Source: [Zimmermannella] bifida NBRC 103089 (GTDB lineage Bacteria > Actinomycetota > Actinomycetes > Actinomycetales > Microbacteriaceae). From it: a stretch of DNA of 64,000 nucleotides. The notes below the pieces were generated by a model. The model worked only from the letters and a program-made list of their open reading frames with translations, did not search any database and was not told the origin of the DNA. The DNA is taken from the NCBI RefSeq assembly GCF_001570925.1, contig NZ_BCSP01000001.1, forward strand, positions 372,001 to 436,000, read 5' to 3'. A program made the position numbers and the translations under genes. Below are positions 56,317 to 64,000 of this stretch, in pieces (position 1 is the first letter of the stretch; the number at the start of each line of letters is the position of its first letter).

Positions 56317-57693
56317 CTAGGCCTGCGGACGAGCCTTGATACGGATCAGCTTCTTGTTAACGAACTCGTCGATACCGATTGGACCGAGCTCACGGCCCGA
56401 GCCCGAGTTCTTAACGCCACCGAATGGCAGCTCAGCGAGTTCGCCACCAACCTCGTTGACGTAGACCATGCCGGTCTCGTGCTCTGCAGCAATACGGTCA
56501 ACGGTTTCTTCGTTGTTGGTGAAGACGATTGCACCAAGACCGAACGGCGAGTTGTTTGCCAGTTCGATTGCCTCGTCTACGTTTTCAACCGAGAAGATCA
56601 TGGCGATTGGGCCGAAGATTTCCTGGGTGAAGACCGGGTTGTCCGGGGTGACGTTGGTGAGAACACCAGGCTTGATGAACGCACCGTCACGCTCGCCGCC
56701 AACGAGGGTTGCACCGGCAGCAACAGCTTCCTGAAGCTGCTTCTCGATACCCTCAGCAGCCTTCAGCGACGACATGGGACCGTAATCCATGCCTTCCTGC
56801 GTTGGGTCGCCACCCTTGAGTGCCTGCATCGCTGCGGTGAACTTCTCGACGTACGCGTCGTAGTCCTTCGCAAGCACGATATGACGCTTCGAAGCGTTGC
56901 AAGCCTGGCCCGAGTTCTCCATACGGCCAGCAACACCGGCTTCGACAGCCTCGTCGAGGTTGTCAACGTCGAGAACGAAGAATGGGTCAGCACCACCGAG
57001 CTCAAGCACAACGCGCTTGAGGTGGCGGCCAGCCTGCTCGGCAACGATCGAACCGGCACGCTCCGAACCGGTCAGCGAAACGCCGCGGATGCGGTCGTCA
57101 GCGATGATCGGTTCGATCTGGTCGTGGCCGACGAAGATGTTCTGGTAAACGCCTTCTGGCGATGCAGCGTCTTCGAAGATCTTGGCGATTGCAAGTGCGC
57201 AGCCCGGGGTCGAGCCTGCGTGCTTGAGCAGGATCGGGTTACCGAGCGCAATGTTCGGTGCTGCGAAACGTGCAACCTGGTAGTAGGGGTAGTTCCACGG
57301 CATGATGCCGAGCAGCGGGCCGAGTGCCTGGCGGCGGATTACCGCGTAGCCACCGGTCGACGCTTCGATCGGCTGGTCCTTGAGGAACTCTTCCGCGTTG
57401 TCTGCGTAGTACTGGAAAATGGCAGCCGAGAACTCAACTTCGCCAATGGCCTGCTCGATTGGCTTGCCCATTTCCTTGGCAGCGATTTCGCCAAGTTCCT
57501 GTGCGCGCTCTTCGTGCAGCTTTGCGACGCGAGCAAGCAGCTCAGCGCGCTCAGCAACGGTGGTGTTGATGGTCCAGGTCTTGAAGGCGTTGAATGCCTT
57601 CTCGATGGCCTGCTCAACCTCAGCGTTGGTTGCATTAGTGTAAGTCGCGAGCTCTTCGCCGGTCGCAGGGTTGACCGCTGTGAAGTCAGCCAT
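56317..57693 (-). CDS. gabD: NAD(P)-dependent succinate-semialdehyde dehydrogenase-like
   Basis: Aldehyde dehydrogenase of 458 residues. Catalytic Glu231 in LELGGADPF and Cys265 in NSGQACNAS are seen, with PWNYPYY and the C-terminal PFGGVKNSGSGRELG. Closest family is succinate-semialdehyde dehydrogenase, which makes succinate from GABA breakdown, though substrate choice is not certain. Start ATG 57693 with AAGGAGG 5 nt upstream; a longer in-frame start at 57753 is less likely. Monocistronic with its own terminator. Confidence 0.88.
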   Translation of the reverse strand: MADFTAVNPATGEELATYTNATNAEVEQAIEKAFNAFKTWTINTTVAERAELLARVAKLHEERAQELGEIAAKEMGKPIEQAIGEVEFSAAIFQYYADNAEEFLKDQPIEASTGGYAVIRRQALGPLLGIMPWNYPYYQVARFAAPNIALGNPILLKHAGSTPGCALAIAKIFEDAASPEGVYQNIFVGHDQIEPIIADDRIRGVSLTGSERAGSIVAEQAGRHLKRVVLELGGADPFFVLDVDNLDEAVEAGVAGRMENSGQACNASKRHIVLAKDYDAYVEKFTAAMQALKGGDPTQEGMDYGPMSSLKAAEGIEKQLQEAVAAGATLVGGERDGAFIKPGVLTNVTPDNPVFTQEIFGPIAMIFSVENVDEAIELANNSPFGLGAIVFTNNEETVDRIAAEHETGMVYVNEVGGELAELPFGGVKNSGSGRELGPIGIDEFVNKKLIRIKARPQA

Positions 57694-57902
57694 TGATCCT
57701 CCTTGATTAAATGAACGACATTCAACCGACATCAAACCATGAAATCGTTGCAACTTCCTCCCAGTGCGCTCAACGTTTCAGATTTTCCAGTGTTAGTCGG
57801 TCCAAATAGCCTGATCAGCAACAAGTTTGCACCTTTCACGCGGCATTGCCCCGCATCGCGTTTCAGCGGCAAATCTCCACGTTGCTTAAGCTTCACGGCG
57901 GC

Positions 57903-60503
57903 ATGAGCCTGACCAACAACATGTCTTCGTTGCCAACGCCTCCGTTCGACCTGGCGGTGATCGCCCACGATCTACCGGCGGGAGCACTCATCCCCGAGCT
58001 GCAAGCACGCTGCCGTACCGCATCCGCGAACACGGTGGTCGTCGCGCCTCCCGGCACCGGTAAGACCACGGTGGTGCCACCTGCCATCGCCAATGTGCGC
58101 CCGGGCAAGATCGTGGTTACCCAGCCGCGCCGCATCGTCGCCAAGGCAGCCGCCACTCGCCTGGCTGAACTCAGCGGCACCAAACTCGGCGAGCTCGTCG
58201 GCTATTCGGTGCGCGGTGACCGCAAATCCTCCCCCGCAACTCGGGTGGAGTTCGTCACCGACGGTCTGCTCGTGCGTCGCATGCTGCAAGATCCAGAACT
58301 CACCGGAATCAGCACGGTCGTGCTTGACGAGATCCACGAGCGCTCTATGGATAGCGACTTGGTTGCGGCAATGTGCAGCGAGATTGCACTGCTGCGCGAC
58401 GATTTCACCGTTGTTGCCATGTCAGCAACGGTTGAGGCACAGCGCTGGGCCACGCACTTCGATGCCGAAGTCCTCGAAGTCGCATCGCAATTGCATCCGC
58501 TTGAGGTCGAATGGCGCCCGGTGCGCGGACACCGAACTACCGAGCGAGGCTTAGATCGCGACTTTGTGGCGCATGTGGTTCGCGCAAGTGTGGATGCACA
58601 TGGTCGCGCACAAACATTCATGGACGGCGGGCGGGTACTAACGTTCGTACCGAGCGCCCGCGACACTGCCACGATCGCCGACGCCATCACCGCAGCGGGC
58701 ATCCCGGCACGTCCACTTCACGGCGGCCTGCCGCTGGCCGAACAGCAGGCAGTACTACGGAACACCGCCGATATTGCGGTCATTGTGGCAACCTCCATCG
58801 CCGAATCCTCGCTGACGGTGCCCTCGGTTCGCGTCGTTGTGGATGCGGGACTGTCACGCGAACCGCGACTGGATGCATCCCGCGGCGTACCCGCGCTCGT
58901 TACCGTGCCCGCATCCCGCGCCGCTGCCACCCAACGTGCCGGACGCGCGGCGCGCCTCGGGCCAGGACTAGTTATTCGCTGCTTCGACCACACCACTTGG
59001 GGTGCGATGCCCGAACACCCGCTACCCGAGGTTGCCACCGGCGATTTCACATCAGCCGCACTCACGCTTGCCACCTGGCACGGGAGTGAATGCAACACCG
59101 AGATCCTGCCCGAGCAGCCGCCGGCACCCATCCGCGATGCGGCTCTCGCCGAGCTGGCTGCTCTCGGTGCACTCACCGACGGCAAGCTGACCCCGCTGGG
59201 CAGAGCCCTCAGCGACGCTCCAACGCATCCCCGCTTTGGTCGGGCACTGTTCCTGGGCGGGCCACGATTGGGCGCGAAGCGTGCCGCCGAACTTGTCGCC
59301 ATGATTTCGGGCGATGAACGTGCCCCGGCGGGAGATCTCGCTGCGCTGTTGCGGCAATTGCAGCAGGGACATGCGCGCTCCGCCGGCCGATGGCGCCAAG
59401 ATGTCCGCCAGTTCACGAGTCTCGCGGAGCAGTATGCCGCCTCATTCACCGACATCGTGCACGGCAGCACACAATCGGGCCGCCCGACCGACCCAGATAC
59501 CGCGATCGCGACCGTGGTCGCGCTCGCCTACCCCGAACGCATTGCCCGCCGCCGCCCCAACTCCGATAACGCGGCACCCGGCACGTCGGGCACGAACTAT
59601 CTGCTCGCATCCGGCGTCGGCGCCCGCTGCGACTCGACGAGCCTGAGCCAATCGGAGTGGCTGGCGATTGCCGAGCTACAGGGCGCAGGGGCCACGCCTC
59701 GCATTCGTGCCGCAGCGCCGATTCCACAAACGCTCGCGGTTGCGCTCGGCAGCGACCTAATCACTGATTCCACGCAGCCAATTTGGCATCAGCAGCGCCT
59801 TCGCGCCCGCCGCACCAAGCAGCTCGGCGCGATCGTACTGCACGAACAGCACGGGGCGCTTTCGCCCGACCTGGCAAGCGAAGCGGTACGGCAACGCATC
59901 CGCACCGATGGCTGGTCATGGCTGCAATGGTCTGAGTCGGCGGAACACCTGCGTCGACGGCTCGCTCTGCTGCACCGTACGTTTGGGGCACCGTGGCCAG
60001 ACGTCACTGACAGCGGCCTTTCGGCACGGTTTGACGAGTGGTTCCTTCCCGAAGTCGAGTTGCTCGCGGCTGGCACCCCGGTCACCAACATCGATTGCGC
60101 GAGCGCGCTGCAACGGCTGCTGCCGTGGCCGGAGGCCGTGCGGCTCGATGAGCTCGCACCCGAGCGCCTGCGGGTGCCTTCGGGGTCTGCCATTGCCCTC
60201 GACTATCCAGAGGTCTCGGCGGATGCGGATGCTCCCCCAGTTCTCGCCGCCAAGTTGCAGGAATGCTTCGGTTTGGTCGAAACCCCGCGCATTCTCGATG
60301 GCCGCGTACCGGTGCTGTGCCACCTGCTGTCGCCCGCTCGCCGACCGCTCGCGGTGACGGCCGATCTCGCGTCATTTTGGGCGGGACCGTATGCGCAGGT
60401 GCGTGCAGAAATGCGCGGACGCTACCCGAAACATCCATGGCCCGAAGGCCCGCTTACTGCGACCGCTACGCGCCACACAACCAAGCGCAGCCAACGCGAT
60501 TAG
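57903..60503 (+). CDS. hrpB: ATP-dependent helicase HrpB
   Basis: DExH-box helicase of about 866 residues. Walker A APPGTGKTT, motif II DEIHERSMD, motif III MSATVEA, motif V ATSIAESSLT and motif VI QRAGRAAR are visible, followed by the HA2 domain and the HrpB C-terminal domain (SLSQSEWLAIAELQG, LDYPEVSADADAPPVLAAK). Start chosen as ATG 57903; ATG 57921 is possible and the upstream TTG/ATG region at 57846 is unlikely. It is divergent from gabD. Function in Gram-positive cells is not well defined. Confidence 0.92.
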   Translation: MSLTNNMSSLPTPPFDLAVIAHDLPAGALIPELQARCRTASANTVVVAPPGTGKTTVVPPAIANVRPGKIVVTQPRRIVAKAAATRLAELSGTKLGELVGYSVRGDRKSSPATRVEFVTDGLLVRRMLQDPELTGISTVVLDEIHERSMDSDLVAAMCSEIALLRDDFTVVAMSATVEAQRWATHFDAEVLEVASQLHPLEVEWRPVRGHRTTERGLDRDFVAHVVRASVDAHGRAQTFMDGGRVLTFVPSARDTATIADAITAAGIPARPLHGGLPLAEQQAVLRNTADIAVIVATSIAESSLTVPSVRVVVDAGLSREPRLDASRGVPALVTVPASRAAATQRAGRAARLGPGLVIRCFDHTTWGAMPEHPLPEVATGDFTSAALTLATWHGSECNTEILPEQPPAPIRDAALAELAALGALTDGKLTPLGRALSDAPTHPRFGRALFLGGPRLGAKRAAELVAMISGDERAPAGDLAALLRQLQQGHARSAGRWRQDVRQFTSLAEQYAASFTDIVHGSTQSGRPTDPDTAIATVVALAYPERIARRRPNSDNAAPGTSGTNYLLASGVGARCDSTSLSQSEWLAIAELQGAGATPRIRAAAPIPQTLAVALGSDLITDSTQPIWHQQRLRARRTKQLGAIVLHEQHGALSPDLASEAVRQRIRTDGWSWLQWSESAEHLRRRLALLHRTFGAPWPDVTDSGLSARFDEWFLPEVELLAAGTPVTNIDCASALQRLLPWPEAVRLDELAPERLRVPSGSAIALDYPEVSADADAPPVLAAKLQECFGLVETPRILDGRVPVLCHLLSPARRPLAVTADLASFWAGPYAQVRAEMRGRYPKHPWPEGPLTATATRHTTKRSQRD

Positions 60504-60557
60504 ACCGCTACTTAGCGACCCAACGCAACGAAGCGTCAACCCGAAGCCGCGACATCG

Positions 60558-61262
60558 CTATTCGGCGAGACTGCCACCGGTCGCGAGCCGCATCAGATCC
60601 GTATCGAAATCGATGGCGTGCCCCTGCTGCGCAGTGCTGCCGAAGTCCGTCTTGTAGTTACCTTCGCTAAGCGCGCGCATCTGCGGCCCCGCGCCCGAGC
60701 GAATAAGTACCCAGAGTTCGGCAGCAGCACGCTGGATGCGCTGCTCGAGCTCTTCGGTATTGAGGTCTTCGCTCGCGGCGAATACCGACGTTGGCGTCAC
60801 GAGCGCCCGCAAGTACGCAAATTGCGTGCGCATGTCGCTGTCGACAACGAGGGTGTGACGTTTGGTACCGGCGGTGGCGGCAAGCACAACGGGCTTGGCA
60901 ATAAAGAGGTCTCGTTCGAGCACCTGCACGAATAGGCTGAACAGTCCGTTCGCCTTTGCTTTAAACACCGGTGAGCTGACGATGACACCGTCGGCCTCGT
61001 GCAGGAACTTCGTCAGCGTCTCGAGCGACTCACTAAGGACGCCGGTGGACATCGTGCTGACGATATCGGCGGCCATCTCGCGCAGCTCGACGCTGTGCAC
61101 CTGAACTGCCGAGCCCGCATCCTGCGCAAACCGTGCCGTCGCGGTCGCGATCTGGTCAGCGACCATACGCGTCGACGAGGGCGTGCCGGTGCCAGCGCTG
61201 ATCACAACTAACCGCACGGTCGAGGGCGTCGAAGCGGTGGTTGGCTGCTGGTCGGTGATCAA
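60558..61262 (-). CDS. NADPH-dependent FMN reductase (CE1759-like, LLM partner)
   Basis: A flavodoxin-like NAD(P)H:FMN reductase of about 230 residues with RLVVISAGTGTPSSTRMVADQ at the N terminus and GVIVSSPVFKAKANGLFSLF. It belongs to the subfamily always found beside an LLM flavin oxidoreductase (CE1758/CE1759 pair of Corynebacterium), which is the next gene. It would supply reduced FMN. The start is uncertain: TTG 61262 or GTG 61217, neither with a clear ribosome site. Confidence 0.85.
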   Translation of the reverse strand: MITDQQPTTASTPSTVRLVVISAGTGTPSSTRMVADQIATATARFAQDAGSAVQVHSVELREMAADIVSTMSTGVLSESLETLTKFLHEADGVIVSSPVFKAKANGLFSLFVQVLERDLFIAKPVVLAATAGTKRHTLVVDSDMRTQFAYLRALVTPTSVFAASEDLNTEELEQRIQRAAAELWVLIRSGAGPQMRALSEGNYKTDFGSTAQQGHAIDFDTDLMRLATGGSLAE

Positions 61263-61390
61263 GATGTGGGTTGCCTTCTACGAGCGATGGTCTGTGTACT
61301 GGATGCGGCTTCGCGCACGATTACCGCGCGATGCAGCATGGGCGATGGTCGCGGCGTTCTGCCACCCGCCACCGCCCACGATACTGCTGA

Positions 61391-62581
61391 TTACAGGTCG
61401 AAGTCGTGGTCGAAGACGTCGGTGGCCGCACCGTCAAGATACGGTGAACCGCCAGTGACGTTGTCGCCGCGATTGGCGCTGGGTGCGGGCTGGCGCGGTT
61501 CCTGATCGCCGTACTTTGCGCGCACCAATCCCGCGTGCGTAGGTGCCGGTGCTGCCGACGGGTGGCGACGCGAGTCGAGTTCCTTGCGAACGACCGGGAT
61601 GATCTCGGTACCGAGGATCTCGATCTGTTCGAGCACCATTTCGAGGGGCAGCCCCGCGTGGTCTTGCAAGAAGAGCTGGCGCTGGTAGTCGCCCACGGTG
61701 TCGTGGAACCCGATCAGTTTGTCGATCACCTCTTGGACGCTACCGACGGCCAGCGGTGTGCGCGTCGAGAAGTCTTCGAGCGATGGACCGTGTCCGTATA
61801 CCGGCGCTTCGTTGAAGTACGGACGGAACCGTTCGAAGGCTTCCTGCGTGGTCTTGCCTGCGAACACCTGTCCGCCAAGACCGACAATTGCCTGGTGTGG
61901 CTCGCCGTGGCCGTAGTGCGCGAAGCGCTCGCGGTAGAGGTCAACCATTTGCTTAGTGTGCGACGACGGCCAGAAGATGTGGTTCGCGAAGAAACCGTTG
62001 CCGTAATAGGCGGCCTGTTCGGCAATCTCTGGCGTTCGAATAGAACCGTGCCAAACAAAGGGAGGCACGTCGTCGAGTGGGCGTGGGGTTGCAGTGAAAC
62101 CGCGCAGCGGCGTGCGGTACTTCCCCTGCCAGTCCACGACGTCCTCGCGCCACAGCTGGTGCAGCAGGTTGTAGTTTTCGAGCGCGAGTGGCAGCCCCTC
62201 GCGAATGTCCTTACCGAACCACGGGTACACGGGTGCAGTGTTGCCACGCCCGAGCATGAGATCCATGCGGCCACCCGAGATGTGCTGCAGCATGGCGTAT
62301 TCCTCGGCGATTCGCACCGGGTCGTTCGTCGTAATCAACGTCGTTGACGTAGTGACGATGAGCCGTTCGGTTTGCGCCGCAATCGCTGCCAGGAGCGCCG
62401 TCGGTGACGACGAGAAGAACGGCGGGTTGTGGTGCTCGCCGATGGCAAACACATCGAGCCCCACCGCCTCGGTGTGCTTGGCGATTTCGACAATGGCGCG
62501 GATGCGTTCGGCTTCGCTTGGCGTACGACCCGTAATCGGGTCACGCGTAACGTCGCTGACCGACATGATTCCAAACTGCAT
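61391..62581 (-). CDS. LLM-class flavin-dependent oxidoreductase (CE1758-like)
   Basis: A 396-residue bacterial-luciferase-like TIM-barrel monooxygenase. It starts MQFGIMSVSDVTRDPITG and shows FAIGEHHNPPFFSSSPTALL, ISGGRMDLMLGRGN, WHGSIRTPE and GFHDTVGDYQRQLFLQDH, all family features. Forms a likely two-component system with the FMN reductase 130 bp downstream. Natural substrate unknown. It is divergent from the DEAD-box helicase with a 24-bp palindrome between. Confidence 0.88.
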   Translation of the reverse strand: MQFGIMSVSDVTRDPITGRTPSEAERIRAIVEIAKHTEAVGLDVFAIGEHHNPPFFSSSPTALLAAIAAQTERLIVTTSTTLITTNDPVRIAEEYAMLQHISGGRMDLMLGRGNTAPVYPWFGKDIREGLPLALENYNLLHQLWREDVVDWQGKYRTPLRGFTATPRPLDDVPPFVWHGSIRTPEIAEQAAYYGNGFFANHIFWPSSHTKQMVDLYRERFAHYGHGEPHQAIVGLGGQVFAGKTTQEAFERFRPYFNEAPVYGHGPSLEDFSTRTPLAVGSVQEVIDKLIGFHDTVGDYQRQLFLQDHAGLPLEMVLEQIEILGTEIIPVVRKELDSRRHPSAAPAPTHAGLVRAKYGDQEPRQPAPSANRGDNVTGGSPYLDGAATDVFDHDFDL

Positions 62582-62729
62582 GGGATTTCCTAACTGTGCA
62601 TTTCGGGTTCGCCAGTGCGGTTCGCGCCCTAACGGATCTGCAACCTATTCAAATTCAGTAGCCCGTACGCATCCTGGTTGCGAATGCCACGAGACCCTTC
62701 TTGCCGACGTATGCATCCATCCGAACACT

Positions 62730-62753
62730 ATTTAGTTGTAGCGTCAAGTAAAT
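62730..62753. promoter_or_regulatory. 24-bp imperfect palindrome, MarR-like operator candidate
   Basis: ATTTAGTTG-TAGCGT-CAAGTAAAT; the arms match at 8 of 9 positions. It overlaps a TTGACG -35-like box on the minus strand toward the LLM gene. AT-rich relative to its surroundings. The 62582-62895 gap contains this site and the helicase promoter; I see no further gene. Confidence 0.5.
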
Positions 62754-62882
62754 TTCGCAATGAGCGGATGCGGGCAACCACAATCACCGCCCATGGCACC
62801 AGGTGCCGCGGGCGCAAGCTGAGAATGCGAGCGATATTCAGATAAATACGTCACTCGCCCCCAATCTCAGAGCCCGAGCCAC

Positions 62883-62895
62883 TAGGCTTGTGAGC
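62883..62895 (+). promoter_or_regulatory. Probable leaderless -10 element of the DEAD-box helicase
   Basis: TAGGCT (62883-62888) ends 7 nt before ATG 62896, with no ribosome-binding site between. Confidence 0.45.
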
Positions 62896-64000
62896 ATGAC
62901 GCCTCCAACGGAAACATCGGAGTCGGAGGCAAATAATGCCGCGACGCCGTCATTTGCAGAACTTGGCCTGAGCCAGCCGGTCCTCGAAGCCATCAACGAA
63001 ATCGGCTACGAAACCCCCTCGCCCATTCAGGCACAAACGATTCCCCTCTTGCTCGAAGGCCGCGATGTCGTTGGCCTCGCCCAGACCGGAACCGGCAAGA
63101 CGGCAGCATTTGCATTGCCAATTCTTTCGCGCATGGAGCCAGGCGCCGCAAAACCGCAGGCCCTGGTACTCTCCCCCACTCGCGAGCTCGCACTCCAGGT
63201 TGCTGAAGCCTTTGAGAGCTTCGCCAGCAAGCTTCCCCGCGTACGGATGCTGCCGATTTACGGTGGTGCCTCGTACAGCACCCAGCTGAGCGCACTTCGC
63301 CGCGGTGTTGACGTGGTTGTCGGCACCCCCGGCCGCATCATGGACCACCTCAAGCGCGGCACGCTCGACCTCACCGAACTCAAGTACCTGGTACTCGACG
63401 AGGCCGACGAAATGCTCAAGATGGGCTTCGCCGAGGATGTGGAGGCCATCCTTGCGGACACCCCAGACAGCAAGCAGGTCGCCCTGTTCTCGGCAACTAT
63501 GCCGCCACAGATTCGCAAGATCTCGCAGCAGTACTTGAATGACCCGACCGAGGTCACCGTCAAGTCAACGACACAGACCTCGAAAAACGTCAGCCAGCGC
63601 TACCTGGTGGTTTCGTACCAGCAGAAGGTGGATGCACTTACCCGCATTCTCGAGGTCGAAGACCTCGACGGCATGATCATCTTCGTTCGAACCAAGAGCG
63701 AAACCGAACAGCTCGCTGATCGTCTTCGCGCCCGCGGATTCTCGGCAGCCGCCATCAACGGTGACATTCCGCAGGCACAGCGCGAACGCATTGTGAGCGA
63801 CCTCAAGTCGTCGAAGCTCGACATTCTGATTGCTACCGATGTTGCAGCACGTGGCCTCGACGTCGACCGTATTACCCACGTCGTGAACTTCGACATCCCC
63901 ACCGACCCGGAGTCGTACGTTCACCGCATCGGTCGAACCGGTCGCGCTGGTCGTACCGGTTCGGCGATCAGCTTCGTCACGCCACGCGAACGTCGTCTGC
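62896..64000 (+). CDS. DEAD-box RNA helicase, 3' end cut off by window edge
   Basis: The frame is open from ATG 62896 to the window end (368 codons), so the C terminus is missing. Q motif FAELGLSQPVL and PSPIQAQTIP, Walker A AQTGTGKT (Lys68), PTRELAL, DEAD at 168-171, SATMPPQ, VRTKSETEQL, ATDVAARGLDVDR and HRIGRTGRAGRTG are all present, a complete helicase core. It resembles DeaD/CsdA-type RNA helicases involved in ribosome assembly and cold response. Probably leaderless (TAGGCT 7 nt upstream). Confidence 0.94.
   Translation, partial: MTPPTETSESEANNAATPSFAELGLSQPVLEAINEIGYETPSPIQAQTIPLLLEGRDVVGLAQTGTGKTAAFALPILSRMEPGAAKPQALVLSPTRELALQVAEAFESFASKLPRVRMLPIYGGASYSTQLSALRRGVDVVVGTPGRIMDHLKRGTLDLTELKYLVLDEADEMLKMGFAEDVEAILADTPDSKQVALFSATMPPQIRKISQQYLNDPTEVTVKSTTQTSKNVSQRYLVVSYQQKVDALTRILEVEDLDGMIIFVRTKSETEQLADRLRARGFSAAAINGDIPQAQRERIVSDLKSSKLDILIATDVAARGLDVDRITHVVNFDIPTDPESYVHRIGRTGRAGRTGSAISFVTPRERRL

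Noticed and set aside
1-64000. CRISPR array, tRNA or rRNA genes, prophage, insertion sequence or defence island
   Set aside because: No direct-repeat arrays with spacers, cloverleaf sequences, transposase or phage gene signatures were seen; the genes are almost all core housekeeping functions.

Overview
The window looks like ordinary core chromosome from a high-GC actinobacterium, roughly 60% GC by eye and probably of the Microbacteriaceae/Micrococcales type. The evidence is an actinobacterial bc1-aa3 respiratory set (qcrB, ctaC, ctaD, four-helix ctaF), mycothione reductase, the DivIVA-SepF-FtsZ polar-growth and division set, the GarA/FtsR pair, a PASTA-containing PknL next to an Rv2175c-like protein, and several actinobacteria-only DUF families (DUF3040, DUF3043, DUF3097). 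I see no rRNA, tRNA, CRISPR array, insertion sequence, prophage or defence island.

Layout. 1-9.5 kb: 3' end of qcrB, a DJ-1/PfpI-family gene, a decayed AlkZ/YcaQ-like glycosylase pseudogene, ctaF-ctaD-ctaC, erpA, an M20 peptidase and a DUF3043 membrane protein. 9.5-17.8 kb: pyrD, nrdR, hisD, dnaE, an RluA-family pseudouridine synthase and lspA, all on the minus strand. 17.8-36.6 kb: divIVA, yggT, sepF and yggS, then the division and cell wall (dcw) cluster ftsZ-ftsQ-murC-murG-ftsW-murD-mraY-murF-murE-ftsI-ftsL-rsmH-mraZ, all on the minus strand and tightly packed, so mraZ is promoter-proximal. 37-43.5 kb: DUF3040 protein, polyprenyl synthase, Rv2175c-like protein, pknL, class II DAHP synthase and an acyltransferase; part of this order recalls the Rv2173-Rv2178c region of Mycobacterium tuberculosis. 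43.9-50 kb: a long-chain acyl-CoA ligase gene broken by one in-frame TGA, def, mtr, a MerR regulator, ftsR (MerR) and garA (FHA). 50-64 kb: DUF3097 protein, sbcD-sbcC, an esterase, succinate-semialdehyde dehydrogenase, hrpB, an FMN reductase/LLM-type flavin oxidoreductase pair, and the 5' part of a DEAD-box helicase.

How it fits together. Most of the window supports envelope growth and division: peptidoglycan precursor synthesis (MurC-F, MraY, MurG), septal synthesis (FtsW/FtsI/FtsL/FtsQ), the Z-ring (FtsZ, SepF), polar growth (DivIVA), and the regulators MraZ and FtsR. The most useful non-coding signals are a 20-bp inverted repeat shared between the ftsZ promoter region and the promoter region of the second MerR gene, matched at 17 of 20 positions and probably an FtsR operator; five MraZ-like half-sites at an exact 10-bp period upstream of mraZ; a set of probable leaderless starts with a TANNNT box 6-7 nt before the start codon; and a strong local excess of the hexamer GGATGC/GCATCC. 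I did not find a convincing wholly new multi-gene system. The most informative anomalies are the two disrupted genes and these regulatory patterns.
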